Source of the DNA: Calliopum simillimum
Lineage: Eukaryota > Arthropoda > Insecta > Diptera > Lauxaniidae
NCBI GenBank assembly: GCA_951812925.1
Contig: OX638372.1
Coordinates: forward strand, 53,814,028 to 53,878,027
Direction: 5' to 3'
DNA length: 64,000 nt
Shown here piece by piece: positions 44,901-56,600 of the stretch (the stretch's first letter is position 1; each line of letters starts with the position of its first letter). The notes below the pieces were generated by a model, which worked only from the letters and a program-made list of their open reading frames with translations, searched no databases and had not been told where the DNA came from. The position numbers were made by a program, and so were the translations under genes.

Positions 44901-47900
44901 TTCTTTTAGCGTTATCAAAAATATTAGCAATTACGATTAAGCACTTACCTTAGCATTACACTTTTGATCTTTCCATATTTTTGACGACAGTACAAATTCC
45001 ATATGCTTCATACGCCACAACGGCTTAAAGAGTATCTGATATATCCCCATTGAAGGTTCTAACATTGTTGCCAATGGACCGCGCACTGTATATTGCAGTG
45101 AAAGTATATCCCAACCGATATCACCATCACATGGTGTCATTAATCGAACATCTAAGTGATTAAGAATTTCTGGATCATCGTATTGGACATTGGTGGAACG
45201 TATGGCAGCGTCCATTATAGATGATAAATCATAGCTGTATAGTTCCTTTGCTGGTTTATCAAGTTCTGATCTAAATTTTCAGACAAAATAATATTGACCT
45301 GGTTAATATGCGCATGAAACATTAACTAAAGCTAAAGAAATTACTTTAAATTTTCCATCAGAATTCCAATAAAATCGCCTTGTCCAAGAAGTAAATATTT
45401 TCGCATTGCTTGCAAATGTTCCAAAAGCTTGTGCGGCCCTTTAACAATGTCTAAGACACGCTTTGAAGTGTTAAGATAAATCGAATCAATTGTTGAGTGC
45501 AATTTTGTATCAGCTGCATAGGAGAAAATGTGTTCAGCTGTAAAAGAAAGTTAATTTAAACAGTTTTTATAACACAATCTTTTTTGTGAAAGCAAATAAA
45601 AAGTATACCATTTTCTTCAATGCACTGGCACAATTCATCACGTCCTTTTATTGGTTGTTTATCTTCACAAATTTCACAGAGAAAGTTAATACTTTTGCCC
45701 GTCACAAGTATTTTATTTGCTAGTTCAGTGGAAATAAATTTAGGCAGCATTGCTGTACGTAAACGATATTTATCGTGCCACAAACGATCTGGTCGTACCT
45801 CCGTTAAACATTCAATAAAGAATTCACCATAAGGATCACCAATCTCTCCCTCTAATAACCAACGTGTTAACATTTGATAGAGCGGTCCACAAATGGCAAG
45901 TAAAAGTTCTTTAGTCAGTGACTGCACCATTGGATTACCATTATTTAGAAAGTTGTAGACCGTAGAAGCTAAGGCGCCACCTTTTTTCTCTTGACATGCT
46001 TCAGCGATATTAGCCAGCCATTGTAGACGTTGCAAAGGATCTACGGACCAAACGAGCAATTTCATTGGTGTAAGACGCTCATATGGGAAAGGTGTAAATA
46101 GTCCTTCGTCGCCAGAACGTTGTTTGTTTAGCTGGAAATGAATAAAATCAAAGTTTCCAGCAGACGAATCAAAATATAATAAAAACAACTTACCTGATCC
46201 TGCAGCATTGCAACCATTCCATAATATTTCGTAAGTTCATTTTTTAGTGCAGATATAAAACCTTGACCCATGAGTCCCAAAGCGCATAAACCGCTCTTAT
46301 TATCCGTATACTGTTGCACAAGATCATGATAGTAGCTAAGGGAAGGGATAATCTATATAAACACCAAATACTTGTAGATATTTCTTTATTTACCCTAAAT
46401 CTGATAAACGTAATAGCATTCCCGCTTGCACAACGTTGAGTGTTTTGGCTTTAATGTCCAATTTGAATTTTCCAGAAACGACATCTTTTTTTAAATATTT
46501 ACCCTGAATACCAGTAAACGCGTAAATAATATTTTGTACAATATCATCATTTATATTATTTTGTGTTTCCCTGGTTTTGCTCATATCACTACGTAATGAC
46601 AGCGCTGTTGCGCTCCGTGATGGATTTTCATCTGTATCAGACAATTGACGATTTGTATATTGGTGGTTATTGTTACGTGGTGCCGTTGAAAGTTTATGCT
46701 TAAAATCACTGGAATTGTGATAGAGTGTAGAAGGCTGAAATAAGATAAGTGGTAAAGTTTCACGAAAACTCTACAGTGATTTATTGCTACCTTGCTGCTG
46801 CGACTTATACCAATACCAGTGGTTGTTTCAGGAACACCACCATAGCCAGAATTTGTTTTGCCCAACAAACTTGAACGTATTGAATGCAACGCTGGATTTG
46901 TTGCAAAGGAAGAATGTGTTGTGCTTGAATGATGACGTCCACTACGGCTACTGCTGCTATGATTATGTGAGTAACCATTTTCAGGAGCATATTTTGAATC
47001 AGCCATAAAATAGAGAAACGTAAGTAAAGCACTGCGTTGACGTGAGTCCAGTTGCTGTGAAAATTTTGAAAAAAAAAATATAAATAAAATGAATTGAATC
47101 GATAAAAAGATAAACAATTTGAATTTTGTTAAAAAATTATTGTGAATCAAAACGGAAGTAGAAAAAAAAAAAAAAATACTGCACAGACCTGTATTGTTTG
47201 CTTTGTTTCAGTTCAGTTCAGTACTGCAGTTGTAGTGTACTGTACAAAATGCTACTTTCGTGACAAAAGTAAAGTTGCGGCTCTTTTTGTTTACATTCTC
47301 TCTCTCGCGAAAATGTATGAAAGCCACTGCAGTCCTGCGTTATCAATGCGTTGTAACTTGCAGCTTAAAAGTGTTACCATATCATAAATTTTACTGTAGT
47401 TTTTCTAATCACACGTTTTGCACTGAACTAAAGTATTTGTTTGTATGAAATACAGTACACTGAAGAATTCGTTAGAATCAAGATTATTCTTAACACTGAT
47501 ACAACAAGTGTAAAATGTGCGAGTAAAAAAAGTACACTATTTTTCAAAATATCTTGTGCAGACCACTTATTTAAGTTAGATTCAAAATATTTTTTTTTTG
47601 TTTTCAAACACCAATCGAATTTTAACGAATAAATCAAATGTTGTGAAGTGGCACATTTCGGAAGCGTCCAAAGTTATTTCTCTGTAAGGATTTAGAAATT
47701 AGTTTAAGGACTTGGAGTACGAAATTCAGGGCATTTACTTTCCGAGTTCCTTGAATATTACATTGAGAGTTTAATTTTTGAGTTTTTTTAAGAATTATTA
47801 AAACAATTTCTCTTTGGAAAATGAAAGCATACAGCAGTATTTTCACAGAACTATTCCTAAGCCTTCTGTTCACAGGTGGAAAAGTAGTCAGTTGTAAGAA

Positions 47901-48372
47901 TAACTGTCTGTATTCCCGTTTACGACTGGCGTATTATAAAACTATAATTCTTGCATAATACAATAAAGTTGCAAATGGATTCATAATACATACTCTTCGA
48001 GACAGCATAACTCGTCTCTCTTTTTAAACTATACTTTCATACCGATACATTGCAACTGACGTTTGGGAAGTGCGCTATGGCCACTATGGCCATCGCCACA
48101 ACGAAAATAGGCATGCAACATGGATTTGGCCTAAAAATTTCACTCGTGTTTCAAGTAGTTTTTTTATTTTTTTCTTATTTTTTTAAATATATAAGTTTTG
48201 ATAAAATTTACAGACCCCACACAATATTACTTAATAAATTATAAGAGTCAATTTATTTTTAATCTGCATTCGCCTCTAGTTGTTGCACAACTATAGAATG
48301 TAGAATTATTATTCTTATTCTCGTTCAGTAAGCTATATACTAATTTGTATCTTGAATTGTTAAGAATGATAA

Positions 48373-48404
<32 letters not shown>

Positions 48405-49082
48405 AAAATAATAAATAAATAATAATAATAAGCTTTGAAACTTACGCTATCCTTTAGTTGCTCGTGCAGTTTTAGAAATAACGATGACCCAGACGAAGAG
48501 GACGCACTAACTGTCGCATGAGTGCCGCTGTTATGTGCAGCTGCTGATGATGCAAGTGTTTGTGCGTTTGGCGATACTTCTGCGGCTGTAGCAGTTACTG
48601 ATGTGTTCAGATGCTGTTGAATTTTTGTCACCAATGAAGATTCATCATAAGGCAGCGTTGAACCAAGCGCTGTGGGATTATTTGAAATATACTGAGTTAC
48701 ATGACGTAGGATATCCCCTAGAAAATGAGACAATAATTAAAAAAATGCAATGATTCATTTTGAAGTAATAATAACTTTTTAATAACGCAGAAACACAAAA
48801 CATAAAAAAAGTCCGCAAAATAAAGAGAATGTGAAAAATTAATGAAGCAATTTTTATATGGATATTTTTGCAAAAAAAAGAACTAAAAACGGAATTATGA
48901 TTTTTAATGGAAAATTATACTTGACATCTTATTTTGTAAAAGCAAAAACTAATAAAAAAAAAACTATTATAAAAATTTGACTTATTTTGATTTTTCATGT
49001 TTTACATACTGTGATTCTCTGTAGGGTCGACAAAATTTTTGCAAAGCTTTTCCAAAAGTGCATATATATCCTTGTGTGACAT
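32925..49082 (-). CDS. Grip91: Gamma-tubulin complex component 3 (Grip91 / l(1)dd4), complete
   Basis: Subunit of the gamma-tubulin ring complex that nucleates microtubules at centrosomes and spindles. Exons, in transcript order: 49082-49010, 48717-48446, 47054-46791, 46734-46394, 46335-46194, 46131-45609, 45537-45345, 45270-44949, 33635-32925. Phases fit throughout, giving 946 aa (human GCP3 907). The first exon gives [18 protein letters not shown] Ser/Thr-rich linker (exons 2-3) leads to the GCP N-terminal domain from ~residue 268 ([18 protein letters not shown]) and the C-terminal domain from ~540. Family blocks include [40 protein letters not shown] and [11 protein letters not shown]. The 11.3-kb last intron contains two SCP2-domain genes on the other strand. 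The assignment to GCP3 over GCP2 rests on GKSINFL and the C-terminal [13 protein letters not shown] block. Confidence 0.95.
33682..34008. repeat. Foldback element, family A, copy 4
   Basis: The left arm has AAACGGTGAGTCGAACGACA and AATCCCTTTTGCGGAGAAT; the right arm has the inverse blocks (ATTCTCCGCAAAAGAGATG, then CGTTCGACCCACCGTTTTC) and ends CACATGGATTTCGGAACAG. It lies just upstream of the last Grip91 exon's acceptor, within the intron. Confidence 0.75.
34320..34840 (+). pseudogene. 3' remnant of a jockey-type retrotransposon (reverse transcriptase C-terminus)
   Basis: Read in shifting frames on the + strand it gives the familiar C-terminal blocks of jockey-type ORF2 proteins: an [15 protein letters not shown] phrase, then [11 protein letters not shown], then [20 protein letters not shown] and a final [11 protein letters not shown]. 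Stops and frameshifts break it, and nothing upstream of the C-terminal region remains. The GC content is higher than the surroundings. The tail runs into CTACAACAACAACA near 34935. Confidence 0.8.
35518..35768. repeat. 250-bp MITE with GGGGCCGTTCACATATT ends
   Basis: The left end GGGGCCGTTCACATATT has its near inverse AATATGTGAACGACCCC at the right, and TTA flanks both. Internally GTAACGTAACAAATC-like blocks recur on both sides. Similar ends are widespread in insects; the superfamily is not decided here. Confidence 0.75.
36360..36430 (+). promoter_or_regulatory. Putative promoter and non-coding exon of SCP2 gene copy 1
   Basis: TATAAAA at 36360-36366 is followed 20-30 bases later by TTCATTTCGTTTTAAT and then CCAAGT|GTAAGT, a likely non-coding first exon with a donor. 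The whole block, including spacing, is conserved upstream of the second copy (39664-39725), which is the main evidence that it is functional. Confidence 0.6.
36663..37286. repeat. 620-bp TIR element in the leader intron of SCP2 copy 1
   Basis: CTCTGTAGAAGTTGTGATGT at the left is matched inverted by GTCACAACACTTCTACAGAG at the right. The leader intron of copy 2 is only about 110 bases and lacks it, so it was inserted after or with the duplication. One 76-codon open frame (36896-37126) inside has no recognisable domain. Confidence 0.65.
37430..38438 (+). CDS. SCP2-domain sterol carrier-like protein, copy 1 (115 aa)
   Basis: Small soluble protein made of one SCP2 domain, which binds sterols or fatty acyl groups in a hydrophobic tunnel. 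Exons 37430-37562 and 38224-38438; the junction is A|CT, giving EWT and then LDLKSAKVY. The start is an ATG preceded by GCAATCAAC, conserved in copy 2. Family features are visible: [39 protein letters not shown] and the C-terminal [17 protein letters not shown]. It resembles the SCP2 domain of multifunctional peroxisomal enzymes and Drosophila CG11151-type proteins, but the C-terminal NAKL is not a standard peroxisomal signal (SKL), although it is close to one. Compared with copy 2 it has G for K in SGALNP and some N-terminal changes. The intron holds an FB-like repeat block. It lies inside the last Grip91 intron, on the opposite strand; AATAAA follows at about 38610. Confidence 0.93.
37688..38155. 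repeat. FB-like element of GGGCGTTATTTC repeats, locus 3 (intron of SCP2 copy 1)
   Basis: It begins ATAGGAAATAACC, contains AACGCCCAAATTATTTTCAT and its inverse, and ends ATTGCGCGTTATTTCCTACC, the inverse of the left end of the locus at 7790. The equivalent intron of copy 2 is short (226 bases) and has no such element. Confidence 0.8.
38747..39417. repeat. 671-bp near-perfect palindrome between the SCP2 copies
   Basis: Two arms of 309 bases (38747-39055 and 39109-39417) are inverted copies with very few differences, joined by a 53-base loop. The arms carry ACTAAGCATGGTATGGTGAC, a GTAACCATCATCAGACC block and, nearest the loop, a segment with tRNA-like promoter boxes. It lies 0.3 kb after copy 1 and 0.25 kb before the promoter of copy 2. 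It has no open frame. Confidence 0.93.
39664..39725 (+). promoter_or_regulatory. Putative promoter and non-coding exon of SCP2 gene copy 2
   Basis: CATAAAAA at 39664 stands where copy 1 has TATAAAA; the following TTCATTTCGTTTTAAT and CCAAGT|GTAAGC are the same. The weaker TATA box may lower the expression of this copy relative to copy 1. Confidence 0.5.
39857..40430 (+). CDS. SCP2-domain sterol carrier-like protein, copy 2 (115 aa)
   Basis: Exons 39857-39989 and 40216-40430; the same phase-1 junction as copy 1. It starts [20 protein letters not shown] and carries [30 protein letters not shown] and [16 protein letters not shown]. It ends in DSKL, so the last three residues are SKL, the standard peroxisomal targeting signal, which copy 1 lacks. 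It is the closer of the two to the Drosophila-type sequence I recall, so it is probably the ancestral form. The likely role is lipid transfer in peroxisomes. It is nested in the last Grip91 intron on the opposite strand; AATAAA follows at about 40605. Confidence 0.95.
41990..43190 (-). pseudogene. Decayed non-LTR retrotransposon (reverse transcriptase region)
   Basis: Read on the minus strand in three frames, it gives reverse transcriptase blocks in order: [20 protein letters not shown], then [11 protein letters not shown], then [14 protein letters not shown], the catalytic YADDICLL, then [12 protein letters not shown], and near 42300 [11 protein letters not shown] followed by KCLRRI. Frameshifts separate these blocks. 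No endonuclease part remains. The clade (RTE-like or other) cannot be settled by eye. Confidence 0.85.
43702..44424. mobile_element. TA-flanked element with GGGGAAAGTGGGGTA ends
   Basis: GGGGAAAGTGGGGTAAAGTG at the left has its inverse CTCTACCCCACTTTCCCC at the right, with TA outside both ends (43700-43701, 44425-44426). A further GGGGAAAAGTGGGAAAC lies inside near 43880. The 723-base interior has no open frame. It seems to be inserted in a fifth, decayed family A foldback whose remains are visible at about 43480-43660 and 44600-44670. Confidence 0.7.
47055..48445 (-). other. Grip91 intron 2 (1.4 kb)
   Basis: Donor GTAAGT after the exon ending at 48446 and acceptor TTTTCACAG before 47054. 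It contains a microsatellite at its 5' end and otherwise AT-rich DNA. No gene is evident; short open frames at 47441-47873 have no recognisable domain. Confidence 0.75.
48369..48432. repeat. (AAAT)n microsatellite
   Basis: About nine AAAT units in a row, then AATAAATAATAATAATA-type units, in intron 2 of Grip91 close to the exon 2 donor. Confidence 0.95.
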
Positions 49083-50810
49083 TATTTATGGTCACGAGTA
49101 TGAGACCAATTAAAACTAATTTTGCGTTAATTGGTAAGATTTCAGTGAATGTCGTCACTTCCACAATTTGTGCGCTTAACAAAATCAGCAGAACATCGAC
49201 TTTCAGCCAACTCCGTTATGATTTCGCTCCCTAGCTCCTTTAATGGATGGCCGTTTCAGCAATACACAAACAACTGTCATCAATTTATACTTTTTTCAAT
49301 AGATTCCAATTTCTTTGCAAATTTTTTATATTACAAATGGCTTTGTTTCTGCTAAAACGTTTTAGTATTTAGCAACTTAGTGCTCACTCACAAACAGTTT
49401 TCAGTTATTTTTGCAAACTTTTTAAATAAATAAAATATTTAACAAAATTTCAAAGAAAACAAAATTAGCGCTTGTAATATCGTATGTTTTTCTTATATCG
49501 TGTAAATTCTTTATAACTTTTATATGTCAATGTTGGCTGCAGTGTTGCCTGTATTTTTTCGGGTGGTTGCAATAAAAATATGGAACAGTTAAGGCCAGAG
49601 TTGCAATAAGTAGGATTTTATCGTCAATTTGACGATTTTTCGACCCCAAAAACGATCAGACGAGACTTCTTTCCTCAAAATTAGGAACCAGACAAAATAG
49701 TTGGGGAACTATTTTTTCTGGGGAACTATTTTGTCTGGGTCGGGTTTGCGCTTGTGCCAAATTTTGTGTGGACTTTTAGTTGGCCGATTGCTCCCAGAAT
49801 GTTTAAAAAATTGGCGCGGATATTGTGCAAAATTAAACTTTTTTTTGCAGATTTAATTTTGGAGATATTGGCATTAGAACAAGTTGGGAATTCCTTTTAA
49901 TATTTTAATAAGCAACAATATGTGTTCAAAAAAAATTATATATTAAGGCCAATTTTTTCAAGATATTGAATTTTTACTTAGATTTTGACGAAGGTTTTTT
50001 TCAAAAACCTTTGTTCTCTTAAAAAATGTAGCATTTTTTAGTTTTGTAATGAATAGTAGAGATAATCTGCTTCGGAGCAATTGTTGCTCTATATTTCTTG
50101 TTGTTGTAATTCATAAATCCAAAAAAGTTAAAACATATATATATGCAGCAAAGGAGAATTGACCGTTATGTCAGTCAAATATGGCTGCTGACTCACTCAA
50201 ATACAAACCAATAACGAAAAATAGCGGCCACAAACGCAAACAAGATAAATTTGAGCAACACTAACGAATTGACCGATAGTCTGTACGATTTTCTTTAGAA
50301 ACCTTATGGCAATGCTGCTTGGAGAATTGGATGTGTGTTAAAAGGGAGTACAGACTATCGATCAAGTTTGTCAGCTTTGCTCAAATTTCCCTTGTTTGCG
50401 TGTGTGGCCGCTATTTTTCGTCAGTAATCACCGCAAAATAGTTGACTGACGAACATGTTCGTTATTGTGTACCCCCTATTTAGACCTAATTGTGAACTTA
50501 TTAATAGCTGTGTTTTAGACGGCAGCGTGTTAACACGTTGTTCTCACTGTTCTTCTAAAACGAGTTTGTGTGCTATCTCCTTCTTCTTATTTTATTTTAC
50601 TTTATTCTGCTTTTCTTTTCCGCACCATTTCCCTCCGCTTGCTAAGACAATCGTTAAAAATGTGGTACCACTATGTTAAGATCTGAATATTAGCTGTGTT
50701 AAAGAAACTGATATTCAGAGTAGTATAGCAACATCAACAGTCTACTTTGTGCTTAATAATTAAACACGCAAATTTATCTGTGTTAAATTAAGCACTTTAG
50801 TTGTTGCTTT
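49083..50810. other. 5' flank of Grip91 and intergenic region
   Basis: The promoter of Grip91 must lie in the first few hundred bases; no TATA box stands out. A small hairpin with CCAGACAAAATAGTT arms lies near 49690-49742, and a 290-bp foldback at 50165-50455. No gene is visible; the open frame 50455-50679 is T-rich and unsupported. Confidence 0.5.
50165..50455. repeat. 290-bp foldback element
   Basis: ACGAAAAATAGCGGCCACAA at the left recurs inverted as GTGGCCGCTATTTTTCGTCA at the right; GACCGATAGTCTGTA and TACAGACTATCGATC frame the loop. It is non-coding. Confidence 0.75.
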
Positions 50811-53389
50811 TGTTGTGAACCCTAATTATTCATGTCTAATGCGGCCTGCCATAGCTAGCTCACGGTACAGGGAGGGTTTCGACCCGCCGCACTAGACCGA
50901 GGGACAACAATAAATTCTACCGCCGAGCTAGCCCGGAAGTAGAACATAAACTGAAAACAACGTTTTCAATCTATTACTAAAAATAAAAAAAAAACAAATC
51001 AAAACAAAACTTCGAAACCAAAAAACTCAAAAAAAAACCATCGAAACCAAATATTGCCACACCAGAAGAGGGAGAGATGTTAACCCCTAAGCCACCCACC
51101 CAACCAGTGACACCTTACAATTTCAATGGTGTCACCCACGTAACTCACCGTACCGCTACTGTCACCGCATCACAAACGTCACCACAATTCAGCACCCATT
51201 CCCAAAATCAAAAACTCTAGGCCATATCCATTCTCAAATTCTTAAATAAGACATTTATTACAAAATATATCAAATTTAATCAAAGTTATTCCCTATTCAG
51301 GTCACCTCCAGGCAACTCATACAAATTATGGGTTTATGTCTCCACACATAATTGAAGCGCATTCAATACGCTTTTACACAAAAAAAAAAAAAAAAAAAAA
51401 TAAAATTTAAATAAAATATAATATCATTAATAGACCCCACTTAATTTCTCAAAATTTTCTGAAAATTATTTAAAATAATATATAAAAAGAAATTTAAAAA
51501 TATGAGGATATATACGTATGTATTTTAAATGCAATACTACAAAGAATAAATTTTAATACCGATTCCTTGAATTCTTTTCCATGTATGACGAAACATATAA
51601 AAAACACACGTATCACCGGACAAAATCACGCGACTAGTCCCCCGATCGGACTTTAATTACTTTTACGATATTCGATTTAAACCACGATTTCATTACCCGA
51701 CACTCGCCCTATCCTGCAGGAGCCCTTTTAGCAGATTATCGAATACACGAATGTTTCTAGACTCGAAATTCTTATTTTCTTTAAAACAGGATTTATACGC
51801 ATCGAATCTATTCAATGTTTACACAAACAAAATTGAAACTTATTTACGTACATACAAATAACGAAAACTTATTCCAAGGACACAAAAAGCACTACCACCG
51901 GATTAATAGCGTTACTGTCGTTTTGAAATGTGACAAAAAAACCTTAAATCTCACTGCAAAATGAATTACAGGATGTGCGACACTATCTTTACTCTTTACC
52001 GAAATGTTTGTTCTTTGCTCCAGAAAAGTAGGGCCTATTATGTCCCTGAAATAAGCTCTTCAGGAATAAAATAAATCTTCATAAGCTTAATTTATACAAC
52101 CCCGACGAATCCTTGTTCAGCCAAAACGAAAACCAGGCTCGTTGCGAAGACAATATTGGCCCACACTCTTTGCAAACTATTTTGCTGCTTGCTCGAAAAG
52201 ACCAATCTTGACGCAATAAATCTTATATAGCTGAGCGGACTCAGACTTGGATACCAGAATTTCAATATGGCCGTGCGAATGATTTACTGTACGTAGTACA
52301 AAATGGCGTTTTTCCCCGTGCAACTATTTTTTTCTTTAAAAATACAAAAAATTTGGACGGTCACTTATCTTGATCTGGTGCTTCAACTTTTCAAATCACT
52401 CCAAGTCGCCTTACAAATTACTCTCCTGGTCCAACTCAGCTCTGGGTTACTCCCTTAGCGCAGCCCACGGCCTTCAATGCAAGCTAAATCGAATACTGCT
52501 TATTTTGGAGTGCTGTCTTTTCCTCTTCTAAGTCTTCGCCTGACCCTTCAAAAAAAACTTTCGATACAACGCTTTCTACCTGATTTAACATTATGGAAAT
52601 TACCTTGTGAATCTGCGTCTAATCTCTTATTTTCCTTCCTGGCAAAAATCGTGCTCCTCTAGGCACCACTGAATAATTTTCCAGCTAACCGACTACGATT
52701 CTTTGTGGCCAACAAAAACACTCATCGGATCGTTAAATTCAGCCTTTTTTCACGTTTACAAAACTTTAATTTTTTACAATTATGGATTTTTCATTAGACA
52801 ATTACAATTTAATCCACTTTAAATTCTTTTCTTCATAGCCTTTCCGCCATTTCGCAAATGTTCTTAGTATTTAAATGTACAGCGATTTACTTTAATATTT
52901 AGCGGCTTCACAGTTGCACGATTCAATTCTTACTACTCAATACCAGAAAAATCTTTCCCACCGACAGCTTCGTTCCAGCAAAAATTACAAAATGTTCGTG
53001 GCTGCCAACTTAACGATCACAAAAAGTACTAATTCCTACTGCCCTTGACATTTCCCCTTAACATTTCAACGAACTCACTTTGAAGTTCAAGTTCAAGGTT
53101 TCGTTAAATTTGCCAATTCTTACTAACACTACCACAGTTCGATCTCACGCAATTTGTCTTCCCATTCCCACAAGAGAGATGTTGCCAACGCTCAATCTAA
53201 TTCTGTCAACATAAAACTGGCATTTTCTAGCAACATTTCTCAAAAACAATATTCTGAGAGAAACTGAATTAGCAGCGCTGCTAACATTCAAGAACCCCCA
53301 GTGGGAAAAAGATTGCCTATGACTTATAAAATATAAGAAAATTAACTTTTATTTAATTTCGCGACAATGACCATCGCCAACACGCAACA
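50811..53389 (-). repeat. 3' LTR of the gypsy-type element (left in the window)
   Basis: 2579 bp, identical in length to the LTR at 59776-62354 with an offset of 8965 bases. Differences seen: G/C near 51290 and T/A near 52757. It contains an A run near 51380 and no conserved gene; the small open frame at 52477 is repeated in the other LTR and is not a gene. Confidence 0.95.
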
Positions 53390-53684
53390 AATCTCTGACT
53401 TGGCGAAGAGGTTCTGTGAAGGTCTACAGTCACGGCAGAGTGCTGTGTGGAGATGGAATCTTAGCTATCACACCAATTTTAATGTATTTCAAAGTGGTTA
53501 ATATCTCATTTAGCAATTCCTGATCTAACAGTTTAATTTTTTTCCGTATACACCGGTGCCCAACGTAGGCTACCGCCCACGATCCTGAGACTTCGTACAC
53601 CATGTTCTACCGACCAAGCTAACCGGGCATTCAGATATAACTGTCACCAGCCTTAATTGAAAATAAATCGTCCCAGGAGTACCA

Positions 53685-56600
53685 TTATTGCTTGATATCC
53701 TTCGCGTGAAACACTCCTATCGGTTTACCATGCAATGTTTCCAGTTCATAGAGATTGTTACCTATCGGCCTGATTATCCTACATTTGACAAATTTCTTGC
53801 AGAACTTAGAATTGATGTTTTTCGCGAAATCACTGTGTATAAAGTTCCTCTTGAATACTTCTTGGCCTGGCGTGAACTTTACTTCACGGGAGCGTTTGTT
53901 ATATTGTTTAGCACTTCGATCATATGCCTTGTGCAAATTTTTTTTCACAGTTTCTCGAATCAGTTCAATTTTGTCGCTACTTTTCATAGTAAGCATCTCT
54001 ACGTCATTCAACGAATTTAGTTTTCTTGCCAATTTGTAATCGTCTCCATTCGTGAACATGTGGTGTCCGAAAAGTGCAAAGAAAGGTGTAACCCCTGTTG
54101 CTGCATGCACTGAACTTCGCAAGGCACACTCTATTTCCGATAAGTACAGGTCCCAATCTCTGTGATCCTCCTTCATATACGAACGTATTGCAGCCAAAAT
54201 AGACTGATTTACTCTTTCAGCTGCATTTGACTGGGGCGCATAAAAAGCTGTCTTCAAGTGTGTGATTTTATACATCTCTAGCATTTTCAAAAACTCCTTA
54301 GCCACGAATTGCTTGCCGTTATCTGAATGTATTGTCTCCGGCACGCCAAATTTGTGGAAAACTTCTCTCACCAGGAACTCTACCACCTTAGCTGCAGTAG
54401 CTTCACGCATCGCCTTCAAGAGAGTAAATTTTGTAAAGTGGTCGACTACAATAAATATATATGAATTCCCACATCTGGACCTCGTATATTTTCCTAGAAA
54501 GTCTATATATATCTTTTGAAAAGGTCGGTCAGTCACTACTTCTTGGCCTATCGGTGGTCTCAATTCCTGATTCGAATGTTTCGACTCCTTACAAATTGAA
54601 CAGTTTCGAATGTAATTCCGCACATGTATCGTCATTCGAGGCCAGTAGTACCATTGCCTTAGCCTGTATAACGTTTTGGCAACACCGCCGTGAGCAACTA
54701 TCTCAGGGCAGTGCGCCTTTTCTATCATCGTAGATGTCAAAGCTTCAGGAATCCAAAGTTTCCATATCATTTCATTTTCTTCTATTCCAACCCGCGTCCG
54801 CTTAAAAATCATTCCATTATCTACTCGGAGATCTGGTAGTTTTCCCGAATTTTCTTCTATTGTTTTAATCAGATGCAAATATTCTGGAGATGTAAATTCA
54901 GTAGTTTCCATATTTAACCATGGAGCCTGTTCCATATCAATTTCCTCAATCATTCTTGACAACGTATCAGCGACAATGTTCTCTGATCCCTTCCGGTGTT
55001 CTATTTCGAAATTAAAAGCTTGTAATTGTAGTGACCATCTAGCCAGTCTACCTGAGAGATCTTTGAGTGACATTAACCATTTTAAACTCGCGTGATCTGT
55101 CACAACGGTGAAGGCCATTAACTCTATGTACGGACGAAATCTTTTTACAGCCAAGACTGCGGCTAAGCACTCCTTCTCCGTAACGCTGTAGTTACGCTGG
55201 CAGCTATTAAGTTTTTGGGAGAAGTATGCTAAAGGCCTTTCATTGTCTTCGCGGTCCTTCTGGTACAGCACTGCACCTACGCCAATCTCTGACGCATCGC
55301 ACTGTACCCAGAACCGCGAAGAAAAGTCCGGATGAACTAAAACGGGGGCTGATGTCAAAGCTTTCTTCAACTCATTAAAAGCGTGAATCGCCTCAGAGGT
55401 CATAGTAAACTTGCTGCTTTTCTTAAGTGTGTCGCTCAGTGGCGCAGATAACGTGGCAAAATTTTTTATAAACCTACGGTACCAGCCTGCTGTACCGAGG
55501 AAACTGCGAACCTCCCTCACAGACTTTGGAATAGGAATATTTTGAATGGCTGACACCTTTTCAGGATCGGTCCTTAAGGTACCTTCTCCAACTATAAACC
55601 CTAGGTACTTCAACTTCTTAAAACAAAATTTCGATTTTTTGAGTCCTATAGTCAGGTTTGCTTTTCTGAGACAGTCGGCTACCTCGCTCAACACTTTTAA
55701 ATGAGTTTCGAAATCCTGCGCGATAATTAGCAAATCATCTAAATATGTAAATACGTGTGATTTGAGATGTTGTGGTATGACCTCATCCATGAGTCGGCAT
55801 AGGCGTTGTGCAGCGTTGCACAGCCCAAAAGGCATGACTGCAAACTGGTATAAAGGCCTACCAGGAACTGTAAACGCTGTATATCTTTTGCTGCTCTCCT
55901 CCAACGGTATTTGCCAAAAGGCGAACTTCAAGTCAACACTACTTATGTAGTACGTGAAGTCAATTCGACTTAAAATTCCCTCTATATTCTGTATTGGGTA
56001 CGCATCTTTTACCGTTCGCTCGTTCAGTTTTCTGGCATCAAGACAGAATCGATTTTTTCCTGGTTTCCGCACTACGGTAAATCGATTACTCCATGGACTA
56101 TCACTTCTCTCGATCACTCCTAGCTCCAACATTTTATCAATCTCAGTGTAAACAATCTCTTGAACCGCCGGCGAGATAGGATAGTGTCGGTCCTTAACGG
56201 GAGTGGCTCCTTCCGTGAGTTGTATGACGTGTTTTTCGCAATCTGTCCTGCCCAAGCCTCGTTCCTCATACGAATAAAATCTGCTGATAACTTCTTCTAA
56301 TCGGTGCTGCTGGTCATCATTCAGCTTATGTTTTTCCCGCTCATCTTTAGTTTCGCTGTCATCAACAATTTTACCATGTACACTTTCTTCCACTTGAAGT
56401 TCATCCACTCCTAATATTTCAGGAGCCAAATTGAATTGCCGCCAGAAATCTATACCGAAGTACGCGCTTTGCTCGAGTTCAGGACACATGTAAAATCTTA
56501 TGAGCTGAGTAGTATCTCTATATTTCACCGGTAGAATAACTTTACCTAAAATTGTATGACGATTGCCTCCAGCAGTCTTCACTATTGCATTAAATCGCTC

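Larger units (their letters stand above)
33636..44948 (-). other. Grip91 intron 8 (11.3 kb; the last intron), hosting nested genes
   Basis: Donor AAG|GTAAGT at 44948 and acceptor TTTTTTTTTAG before 33635. It holds a family A foldback, two degenerate non-LTR elements (34320-34840 and 41990-43190), TIR elements (35518, 36663, 43702), the two SCP2 genes on the + strand and a 671-bp palindrome between them. The stretches 40431-41990 and 43191-43701 contain only decayed repeats, including one resembling part of the 1.39-kb foldback (41170-41310). Confidence 0.85.

Noticed and set aside
47441..47873. Several short open frames in Grip91 intron 2
   Set aside because: They are short, AT-rich and overlap each other on both strands; none has a domain or splice context.
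48369..48432. CRISPR-like or satellite array
   Set aside because: It is a plain AAAT microsatellite; there are no spacers and the genome is eukaryotic.
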